This document shows, piece after piece, positions 49,811-56,769 of a DNA stretch of 64,000 nt. The stretch is from Collinsella sp. AF20-14LB (GTDB lineage Bacteria; Actinomycetota; Coriobacteriia; Coriobacteriales; Coriobacteriaceae), in assembly GCF_003459505.1 (NCBI RefSeq), contig NZ_QRWD01000008.1, positions 68,040 through 132,039 on the forward strand. The letters run 5' to 3'. Numbering within the stretch: the stretch's first letter is position 1; every line of letters starts with the position of its first letter. A program made the translations under genes and the position numbers. A model generated the notes under the pieces. It did not search any database, was not told the origin of the DNA, and saw only the letters and a program-made list of their open reading frames with translations.

Positions 49811-50029
49811 GATTTAAGCCTAACAGCAGCCGGCGAAATCAAGCGCCGTCTGCACATCATTTCGCAGGCGGCGCTTGATTTGTGTCCGCGCGCGCTGATA
49901 GACTCCATCGTGCCAGCAAGGAGCGGGCGCGTTTTATCCAGAGTCGGGGTAGAGAGTTGGCTCCACGATCCCGACGCCAACCGGCCAAGAGGCACGGTGG
50001 CCCTGCCAACACCGATGAAAGGAGTCCGT

Positions 50030-50452
50030 ATGGACAATTTCTCTGTGCGCAGCGAGCGCAACTTCCACAACCTGGCAGCCAAGCCAAAACGAATGCATCC
50101 ACTGGACAAGCCGAGCGGCTATGCCTCGGCCATGGTCAAGAGCAGTCTCCCCCACCAGATGCGCTTTACCGTGCAGGTGCTCGAGGAAGAGCTCTGCACC
50201 GCCGGCGACCCGCACGTACTGCAGATCAAGCTGCTTGGAGACAACTCGCGCGAGCCGTCGAGTTGGGAGTTATTTGCTGATGGCGCATGCGTTGCGGACG
50301 GATCCGGCGCCTTTGCCCGCGAGTGTTTCTGCGAGGGAGCCGAGGTGTTCCTGAACCTGTGCCGCGACGCCGTGCGCGCGGCCGAGCTGCGCCAGTGGAG
50401 TCAAAGGGAGTACGAGCTACTGAGTGCCGCGCGCGGAATTGCAGGGGTGTAG
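50030..50452 (+). CDS. Hypothetical protein, 140 residues
   Basis: The protein begins MDNFSVRSERNFHNLAAKPK and contains a compact region with WELFADGACVADGSGAFARE, suggesting a small alpha-beta fold. No family is recognised. AAAGGAG stands 7 bases before the ATG, which gives good support for expression. The next gene on the opposite strand, an exonuclease, converges on it. Confidence 0.65.
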   Translation: MDNFSVRSERNFHNLAAKPKRMHPLDKPSGYASAMVKSSLPHQMRFTVQVLEEELCTAGDPHVLQIKLLGDNSREPSSWELFADGACVADGSGAFARECFCEGAEVFLNLCRDAVRAAELRQWSQREYELLSAARGIAGV

Positions 50453-50562
50453 GCAGACAGACCAGACAGCTCGTCATACTGGTTGACGCTTCGATTCAAA
50501 CAGCAGGGCGAAGTCGCGCTTACAATCCCGCCATGCCAAACCGAATGGCGTTCTCAAAAGGT

Positions 50563-51297
50563 CTACCTCCCCTCCGCCTTCAGCTTTAGCAGCAGGTCGC
50601 CCAGCTCGGGGCACTTGCTGGAAAGGCGCGTCTGAGCTCGCTCGCCCATCCCCCACCGTTGACGGACCTCCTGGGCGCGCGGGCTCACGCGGTAGTCCCC
50701 GTCCATCATCTGCTTGAGCAGCTTGGCGGTCACGCGCGCATCGGCTAGGGCGCTGTGGGCGTGACCCGTCGACTCGTCGAACTCGATGCCAAACCACGTC
50801 GCTGCGTCACTCAAAGAGACGCACCCGTGGCTGCTCATGTCCATGATCGAGGTGTAAAACGCCTGCAGGTCGGCCCAGTCCGTAGGAAATGCGGAAAGAT
50901 CGATGTGCTTTGCTTGGCACTCGATCAAAAGCTGTCGACGATCCGCCCCGCTCCAACAGACCACCTGGGCGGAGTGGCGCCCGATCAAATCGCTGAGCCT
51001 TTTGATCACCATGTAGAGCGGATCGGCCATCGCGGTGCCCACGGCCGATATCCCTGTGAGCTCGCGGACGGGGAACGCAACGCCTTCGGTAAATTCCGTC
51101 TGTACAAACTGCGAGAACTCGCCCATAACGTTGCCGTGGTAATCGAGCTTGACGGCGCCGGCCTCGATAATCTCATTGCACAGTCCACGGCGCTGACGCT
51201 GCTTTGGCACCGGCGCAAACTCAAAGTCCAGCACGATCTGGCGCGCAAAGTTCGTCGTATCGATAGCCGAGACACCCGGCATCTTTTCAGCTGACAC
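50563..51297 (-). CDS. DEDDh-type 3'-5' exonuclease
   Basis: This 244-residue protein has the exonuclease motifs VLDFEFAP (Exo I, about residue 22), CNEIIEAGAVKLDYHG, WSGADRRQLL (Exo II region) and HSALADARVTAKLL (Exo III with the catalytic His and Asp, about 181-194). This compact form, with FEF in place of the common DIET, resembles stand-alone exonucleases of the ERI-1/DnaQ group that trim RNA or DNA ends. The start is GTG with GGAGAAAGG 8 bases upstream; an ATG five codons later is the alternative. Confidence 0.8.
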   Translation of the reverse strand: MSAEKMPGVSAIDTTNFARQIVLDFEFAPVPKQRQRRGLCNEIIEAGAVKLDYHGNVMGEFSQFVQTEFTEGVAFPVRELTGISAVGTAMADPLYMVIKRLSDLIGRHSAQVVCWSGADRRQLLIECQAKHIDLSAFPTDWADLQAFYTSIMDMSSHGCVSLSDAATWFGIEFDESTGHAHSALADARVTAKLLKQMMDGDYRVSPRAQEVRQRWGMGERAQTRLSSKCPELGDLLLKLKAEGR

Positions 51298-51380
51298 GGT
51301 TAGGGCCTTTCTCCGCCAACTGCCGCTTGCTACATAAACGGCTACATTGCCGTAAGGATAGGCGCCTGTGCGGACATGAA

Positions 51381-51506
51381 ATGACCGATCTGATTGATTT
51401 CGTGAAGCTCCTGACCGCTTTGGTCTCGCTCCTCACGGCGCTTATCGGGCTTACCGAGGCACTCAAGCAGCGTGCGAAGCATAAAAAGAGGGATCGACGC
51501 CGCTAA
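51381..51506 (+). CDS. Small hydrophobic peptide with basic tail
   Basis: A 41-residue frame reads MTDLIDFVKLLTALVSLLTA then LIGLTEALKQ and a tail of mostly Lys and Arg. One transmembrane helix followed by a positive tail is the plan of type I toxin peptides and small membrane regulators. The ribosome binding site is weak, and no antisense RNA promoter can be proved by eye. It lies alone in an 850-base gap before the first hairpin array. It could be a real small protein or chance. Confidence 0.4.
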   Translation: MTDLIDFVKLLTALVSLLTALIGLTEALKQRAKHKKRDRRR

Positions 51507-51657
51507 GGCATTGACCCCTTAAACTAAGTAACGGCGCTGCCCAGCTCTTCACCACTTGGGCTGCCGTCGACTTTATTCTACCCACGGACGCCAGGTCTAA
51601 CAAATGGTTTTTCGGTAACGAAATCTCGGCGCCCGCTGCGGTGCCATTGGGGATTAT

Positions 51658-51925
51658 GGGATGCGCTTTCCGCTCGAGGCCTCAACCGGAAACGGCATCC
51701 CGGTCTGAAGGTCAAATCCGGGGAGCAGCTTCCGCCTGAAGACCGATTCGGAAAGGGTATCCCGTTCTGGAGCCAAAAACTGGGTCGTAGTTTCCGCCAA
51801 GCATGCCATCCGGAAAGCGCGTCCCGTTCTGAGCCTGAATTCTGGGATGAACTTTCCACTGAAGCATCTACTGGAAAATGTATCCCGTTCCGAGGCTTAA
51901 TTCTGGGATGCACTTTCCGCGGAGA
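51658..51925 (+). repeat. Array 1 of 62-bp hairpin repeats (4.5 units)
   Basis: Units start at 51658, 51721, 51782, 51844 and 51905, steps of 63, 61, 62 and 61 bases. Each full unit has a left arm like GGGATGCGCTTTCCG, about 13 bases of loop, a right arm like CGGAAAGCGCATCCC and a spacer like TTCTGAGCCTGAATTC. The last unit has only the left arm. Arm sequences differ between units, and several differences are matched in the opposite arm. The flanking gene at 52145 separates it from array 2. Confidence 0.9.
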
Positions 51926-52144
51926 GACTACCATTTTTCTAAAAAGTACACGTCCTGAAACTTACCCAGTCTTCATAACTCGCTACCGTTCACGGTCGCC
52001 GATTACCGCCCACCGATTCGGATGTAAAAAAGTCGCCGAAAACAGGCCATCTACCTGCATGGTTAGATTTTGGTCAGCTTTTGGTCAGCTGAGCGGCAAG
52101 TTGCGGCTGATACGTTTTTGCTACCCAAAAGGAGGCGGTAGCTC

Positions 52145-53143
52145 ATGACCCATTGCAATGACCAACTCATCGACCAGCTGCTCACTCAAGCCGAACAAGA
52201 GGGGCGCTGTCTGATTCCCCCGAGCACGGCAATCCGCAAAGCGCTCCTTCGGCGCACCGGCGGCACGGTTGTCTCGCCCATGCCGGGGCTGTTTGCGCGA
52301 AAAACGCGCTGGGATGGACTCAACCGGGCGCAGCGTCATTGCGAGATTATTCGCGCCCTTGCGATCATCCACCCTGATTGGACGTTCTGCTCGTTTTCGG
52401 CCGCCTGTCTGCTGGGGCTCGAGGTCTCGTGGCGGCACCTGAACGTTGTGCATGTCTGCAGCTCGACAAAGCCGTCGGCTCGTCCGGGCGCGCATATTCA
52501 GCGGCACCAGATTGAGCCGGCGGGAGCAATCCGTCTATCCGGCATATCGGTAACGCCGCCCATCCAAACGGTTACAGATTGCCTGTTGCAGACCGGTTTT
52601 GCCGACGGCATGCCCATTGCCGATTCGGCGATCTCAAAGCTTGGTCTAACGCGAGAGCAGCTGATGGAGGACGTCGAGCAACGAGCGACTGCCCGCAATG
52701 GTCGCGCGATTCGCACCGCCCTCACAACGATTCGATATGCCGACGCCCGCGCCGAGAGCGGCGGGGAATCGGTCGCCCGAGCCGTCATGATCGAGACGGG
52801 CTTTGCGCCCGACTGGCTTCAATACGAGCTGACGGACCCCTTCGATTCGGCCAAGCCCATACGAACGGACTTTGCCTGGGAGCGCCAGGCGCGGGAACTC
52901 ACGCTGGGCGAGCTCGACGGGCTCATCAAATATACCGACCAGACCATGCTGGCCGGACGCACCACCGCCGAGGCGCTCGTTGCCGAACGACAGCGCGAGG
53001 CGCACCTATCGCTTTACGGTCATCCCTTGCTGCGCTTTACCATGAACGAAGTCCGTTCGGCAGGCATGCTCGCGAAAAAGCTGCAGACGGCAGGCATCCG
53101 GCAGACCGCGCTGCCGTCGTGGCTCAACGATATTGAGCTGTAG
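52145..53143 (+). CDS. AbiEi-like / DUF559-type protein of accessory origin
   Basis: This 332-residue protein has an N-terminal part (LIDQLLTQAEQEGRCLIP then KALLRRTGGTVVSPMPGLFA, about residues 10-55) that resembles the winged-helix domain of AbiEi-family antitoxin-like proteins. A middle domain follows (WTFCSFSAACLLGLEVSWRH). The C-terminal region, RTDFAWERQARELTLGELDG, then KYTDQTMLAGRTTAEALVAE, recalls the DUF559/Vsr-like nuclease fold common in actinobacterial relatives. No AbiEii-type toxin gene is adjacent. AAAGGAGG stands 9 bases before the ATG. Hairpin arrays lie on both sides. Confidence 0.6.
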   Translation: MTHCNDQLIDQLLTQAEQEGRCLIPPSTAIRKALLRRTGGTVVSPMPGLFARKTRWDGLNRAQRHCEIIRALAIIHPDWTFCSFSAACLLGLEVSWRHLNVVHVCSSTKPSARPGAHIQRHQIEPAGAIRLSGISVTPPIQTVTDCLLQTGFADGMPIADSAISKLGLTREQLMEDVEQRATARNGRAIRTALTTIRYADARAESGGESVARAVMIETGFAPDWLQYELTDPFDSAKPIRTDFAWERQARELTLGELDGLIKYTDQTMLAGRTTAEALVAERQREAHLSLYGHPLLRFTMNEVRSAGMLAKKLQTAGIRQTALPSWLNDIEL

Positions 53144-53179
53144 GGGCTACTGAGCTTATGCCCGCCTGCCTACCAAACC

Positions 53180-53388
53180 GGGACACACTTTCCAGTTGAA
53201 GCTCCAACCGGAAAGTGTGTCCCACTCTGGAGCCGAATTCCGGGATGCGCTTTCCGCCAGAGGCTCTACCGGAAAGCGCATCCCATTCTGAGCATCGATT
53301 CTGGGATGTAATTTCCGCCGAGGGCTCCAAGGGGAAAGCGCGTCCCGTTCTGAGCGCTCATTCCGGGACACAGTTTCCGCTTCAAACA
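53180..53388 (+). repeat. Array 2 of 62-bp hairpin repeats (3.5 units)
   Basis: Units start at 53180, 53242, 53303 and 53365, steps of 62, 61 and 62 bases, in the same orientation as array 1. The first two hairpins are perfect over 14 bp yet differ in sequence: GGGACACACTTTCC with its complement, then GGGATGCGCTTTCC with its complement. The last unit again has only the left arm. Confidence 0.9.
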
Positions 53389-53390
53389 AA

Positions 53391-53421
53391 AGGCCCCGGC
53401 TCGCGATGGAGCCGGGGCCAA
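53391..53421 (-). terminator. Terminator of the xdhD operon
   Basis: On the minus strand GGCCCCGGCTC and GAGCCGGGGCC form a perfect 11-bp stem followed by TTTTGTTTG. It begins about 70 bases after the xdhD stop and directly borders hairpin array 2. Confidence 0.85.
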
Positions 53422-53488
53422 AGATGCAGCATATGCAGTTGGTGTTGAGCGCGAACAGCCCGTCAGTAATGGCTGTCCGCGCCCTACT

Positions 53489-56266
53489 CTACCCGCGGTG
53501 ACGGGCGCGGCTGTACGGCGTATCCACCATGGGCAGATCCGGACGCAGCTTGCCGTCGAATGCGCGGTAGGCGTTCTGCACGGCGGGCGCCGTGGGGATC
53601 GTTGCGATCTCGCCGATGCCCTTACCGCCGTATGCCACGGGCAACAGCTCGTCCTTCTCCACGTAAATGGCGTGGATATCCGGAATCTCGGGCGCACGGA
53701 ACAGCCCGAGCGTACCGTACCTTGCCTGGGGCACGCAGTCCTTGAGCGGCCAGTCCTCGGTGAGCGCATAACCCATACCCATGAGCACGCCGCCTTCAAT
53801 CTGACCTTGGATCGAGATGGGGTTGACCACCTTGCCGGAATCGTGCGCGGCATAGACCTCGCTCACGCGGCCGTCATCGTCCAGAATGACCACGTGCGTG
53901 GCAAAGCCGTAGCAGATGTGGCTCTTGGGATTGGGGACGTCGGCGCCCAGTTTGTCGGTCGGCTCCAGATACACGTAGCCAAACTCGCATCCCTCGAGCG
54001 CCTTGATGGCGGCCGCGGGATCCTGAGGATGCATGCCCTGGCCGGCGACGAGCTCCTGTGTGCGTAGCTGATAGGCGCGACCGTCGTCGTACTCGATCTT
54101 GACGCCGTCACCATGGGCGCTCACCGGGGCGGTAGGCGCAGGCTTGCCGGCCTCGATGCCAACCATGGCATCGCGCAGCAGGAAGGCGGCACCGCGCACG
54201 GCCTCGCCGGTCACGACCGTCTGACGCGAGCCAGACGTGGTGCCGGAGTCGGGAGCGTTCTCGGTGGAGCACTCGCCGTTGGCAATGCAGCTCAGCGGCA
54301 GGCCGCATGCCTCGGCAACGTCCTGCAAAAAGACGGTGTTACAGCCCTGGCCGATGTCGGACGTGGCGGCATAGACCACGGCCACGCCGTTCTCGACGCG
54401 AATCTTGCAGCGGCCGGCATCGGGCAGGCCCACGCCCACGCCGGCGTTCTTCATGGCGCAGGCAATACCGGCGTGTCCGGGATGCGCATAGTAGGCATCC
54501 TTGACCTCGAGCAGCGTCTCCTTAAGCGCCGTGGAGCAGTCGGCAATCTGGCCGTTGGGCAAAACCTCGCCCGGCTCGATGGCGTTTCTATAACGAATCT
54601 CCCACGGGTCCAGACCGACCTTCTCGGCCAGCAGGTCGATCAGGCTCTCGAGCGCAAACTCGGACTGGCACACGCCAAAGCCGCGGTACGCGCCGGCGGG
54701 CGGGTTGTTGGTGTAGTAGCCAAAGCCGCGGATGTCGGTGTTCTGGTACTTGTAGGGGCCGACGGCATGCGTGCAGGCGCGCTCGAGCACCGGGCCGCAC
54801 AGCGACGCGTAGGCGCCGGTGTCAAAGTTGATCTCGCAGTCCAGACCGGTAAAGTTGCCTTCGGCGTCGCAACCCAGCGTAAAGGTGCCGTCCATGGCAT
54901 GGCGCTTGGGATGGAACGCGAGCGACTCGGCACGCGTGAGTTTGCACTTTACAGGACGCTGGAATTTATAGGCAGCGAGCGCGGCCAGGTGCTGGATGGA
55001 CACGTCCTCTTTGCCGCCAAAGCCGCCACCCACGAGCATGGTCTCGACGACCACGCGCTCGGGTTCGTTATCCCAGCCAAACATGTGGGCACACTCTTTG
55101 CGCGTATCGTAGGCGCCCTGGTCGGTCGACTGCACCTTGACGCCGTTCTTGTACGGGAAGGCGACGGCGCACTCGGGCTCCAAGAAGGCATGTTCGGTAA
55201 AAGGCGTGGTAAAGCGCTGCGTCACGGTGAACGCGCTCTCCGCCAGCGCCTTGGCGGCGTCGCCGCGCGTCACATGGCGGCTCTGGCACACGTTGTCCTT
55301 GAGCTCCACCGTGTTGCCAAAGGCAAAGAAGCTGTCGTGCAGGCGCGGCGCGTCGGCGGCCTTGGCCTCGGCGATGTTGCGCACGGGCTCCAGCGGCTCG
55401 TAATCGATCTTTACGAGCTTCTTGGCCTTCTCGAGCGTCGCCTCGTCCTCGGCAACCACCAGCACGATGGCATCGCCCACGCAGCGGGTGATATCGCCCG
55501 CCGCGATCATGACGTCCCAGTCCTGGATAAGGTGGCCGACCTGGTTGACCGGCACGTCCTCGGCGCGCAGGATGCCCACCACACCGGGCAGGGCCTCGGC
55601 CTTGGAGGTATCGATGGAGAGCACGCGGGCGCGCGGATACTTGGAGCGCACGGCGCTGGCGTAGGTCAGACCCGGCTGATCGAGCTCGTCGATGTCGTCG
55701 GGATACTTGCCCTCGCCGAGCACCTTTTTACGCACGTCGATGCGGAAGGCGCGCTTGCCCACGCCGTAGTCGTCGCCGCGCTCCAGGTCCTCGTCGATCT
55801 GCTTTTCGCCGCGGAGCACCGCAGCGGCCAGCGAAATGCCCTCGATAATCTTCTTGTAGCCGGTGCAGCGGCAGACGTTGCCGCGGATGGCGTACTTGAT
55901 CTGCTCCTCGGTGGGCTCGGGGTCCTCGGCGATGAGCGCCGCGCCCGCCATGACCATACCGGGGATGCAAAAACCGCACTGCACGGCACCCACGGCACCA
56001 AAGGCGTACACAAAGGCCTCGCGCACGTCCTCGGGCAGGCCCTCGACAGTCACGATGTTGCGACCGGCGGCAAGAGCAGTGGTCAGTACGCACGCCTTGA
56101 CGGCCGCGCCGTCCACATGGATAGTGCAGGTGCCGCAGGCGCCCTCGGAGCAGCCGTCCTTGGCGGAATGGATGTGCAGGTCGTCGCGCAGGTAGCGCAG
56201 CAGCGGCTTGTTCTGAGTCGTTGTGCGCTCCACGCCGTTAACGGTAAAAGTGAATTCCTGTGCCAT
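53489..56266 (-). CDS. xdhD: Selenium-dependent xanthine dehydrogenase, fused Fe-S and molybdenum subunits (XdhD-type)
   Basis: It hydroxylates or dehydroxylates purines at a molybdenum centre. Residues 1-160 carry two 2Fe-2S clusters (CSEGACGTC at about 39-47; CGFC, then CRCTGY at about 132). Residues 175-920 are the molybdenum domains with GGGFGGKED, the GAYRGFGVCQSE block and the catalytic glutamate in GGKGIGEIATIP (about 885). At 925 residues it matches E. coli XdhD and the selenium-dependent xanthine dehydrogenases of clostridia. No FAD subunit gene is adjacent; the neighbouring polyferredoxin and YgfK probably handle electrons. yqeB and yqeC supply the selenium link. Confidence 0.92.
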   Translation of the reverse strand: MAQEFTFTVNGVERTTTQNKPLLRYLRDDLHIHSAKDGCSEGACGTCTIHVDGAAVKACVLTTALAAGRNIVTVEGLPEDVREAFVYAFGAVGAVQCGFCIPGMVMAGAALIAEDPEPTEEQIKYAIRGNVCRCTGYKKIIEGISLAAAVLRGEKQIDEDLERGDDYGVGKRAFRIDVRKKVLGEGKYPDDIDELDQPGLTYASAVRSKYPRARVLSIDTSKAEALPGVVGILRAEDVPVNQVGHLIQDWDVMIAAGDITRCVGDAIVLVVAEDEATLEKAKKLVKIDYEPLEPVRNIAEAKAADAPRLHDSFFAFGNTVELKDNVCQSRHVTRGDAAKALAESAFTVTQRFTTPFTEHAFLEPECAVAFPYKNGVKVQSTDQGAYDTRKECAHMFGWDNEPERVVVETMLVGGGFGGKEDVSIQHLAALAAYKFQRPVKCKLTRAESLAFHPKRHAMDGTFTLGCDAEGNFTGLDCEINFDTGAYASLCGPVLERACTHAVGPYKYQNTDIRGFGYYTNNPPAGAYRGFGVCQSEFALESLIDLLAEKVGLDPWEIRYRNAIEPGEVLPNGQIADCSTALKETLLEVKDAYYAHPGHAGIACAMKNAGVGVGLPDAGRCKIRVENGVAVVYAATSDIGQGCNTVFLQDVAEACGLPLSCIANGECSTENAPDSGTTSGSRQTVVTGEAVRGAAFLLRDAMVGIEAGKPAPTAPVSAHGDGVKIEYDDGRAYQLRTQELVAGQGMHPQDPAAAIKALEGCEFGYVYLEPTDKLGADVPNPKSHICYGFATHVVILDDDGRVSEVYAAHDSGKVVNPISIQGQIEGGVLMGMGYALTEDWPLKDCVPQARYGTLGLFRAPEIPDIHAIYVEKDELLPVAYGGKGIGEIATIPTAPAVQNAYRAFDGKLRPDLPMVDTPYSRARHRG

Positions 56267-56278
56267 GGTGATTCCCTT

Positions 56279-56758
56279 CTACACGCCGGCGGCGATGCCG
56301 GTGCGGTCGTGAATGGCGCCATGCGGGCAGACGACGGCGCACATGCCGCACGACAGGCAGTCCGCGCCGTCGATATGGGCGCAGTTGTCCTCGATGCGGA
56401 TAGCGCCTGCAGGGCACTTTTTGGCGCACATGCCGCAACCGATGCAGCTCGTGTCGCAGATCTTGCGCGCAATGGCACCCTTATCGGTGTTGTTGCAGCG
56501 CACCAGGATGTTCTGGTAGCCGGGAACGAAGGCAATCACGCGCTGCGGGCATGCCATGCCGCACAGGCCACAGCCCGTGCACTTGGAGCGGTCCACGCGG
56601 GCGATGCCGTCGACCAGCGCAATGGCACCGTGGGGGCAGGCCGTGACGCAGGCGCCACAGCCAATGCAGCCTTCGCTGCAGTGGGCATCGCCGCCTGCGG
56701 AAGCACAGCCGCTTCCGCAGGCAACGTAGGCCACGTTATGTTGAATGGATTTGGCCAT
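56279..56758 (-). CDS. Polyferredoxin with four 4Fe-4S motifs
   Basis: This 159-residue protein has four cluster motifs: CIGCGACVTACPHGA, CTGCGLCGMACP, CIGCGMCAKKCPAGA and CLSCGMCAVVCPHGA. An N-terminal Cys pair (CGSGC) may add another site. It lies between ygfK and xdhD, 12 bases from each, and most likely carries electrons between the molybdenum enzyme and the FAD/Fe-S protein YgfK. It plays the role of the ygfS/ygfT-type ferredoxins of E. coli. Confidence 0.88.
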   Translation of the reverse strand: MAKSIQHNVAYVACGSGCASAGGDAHCSEGCIGCGACVTACPHGAIALVDGIARVDRSKCTGCGLCGMACPQRVIAFVPGYQNILVRCNNTDKGAIARKICDTSCIGCGMCAKKCPAGAIRIEDNCAHIDGADCLSCGMCAVVCPHGAIHDRTGIAAGV

Positions 56759-56769
56759 AAGAGACTCGC

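Noticed and set aside
51658..51925. CRISPR array
   Set aside because: The period is regular (62 bp), but there is no constant repeat with unique spacers; every part varies, and the conserved feature is the hairpin. No cas genes are present.
53489..56266. Selenocysteine codon in the selenium-dependent xanthine dehydrogenase
   Set aside because: No in-frame TGA interrupts the gene. This enzyme class uses a labile selenium atom at the molybdenum, not selenocysteine.
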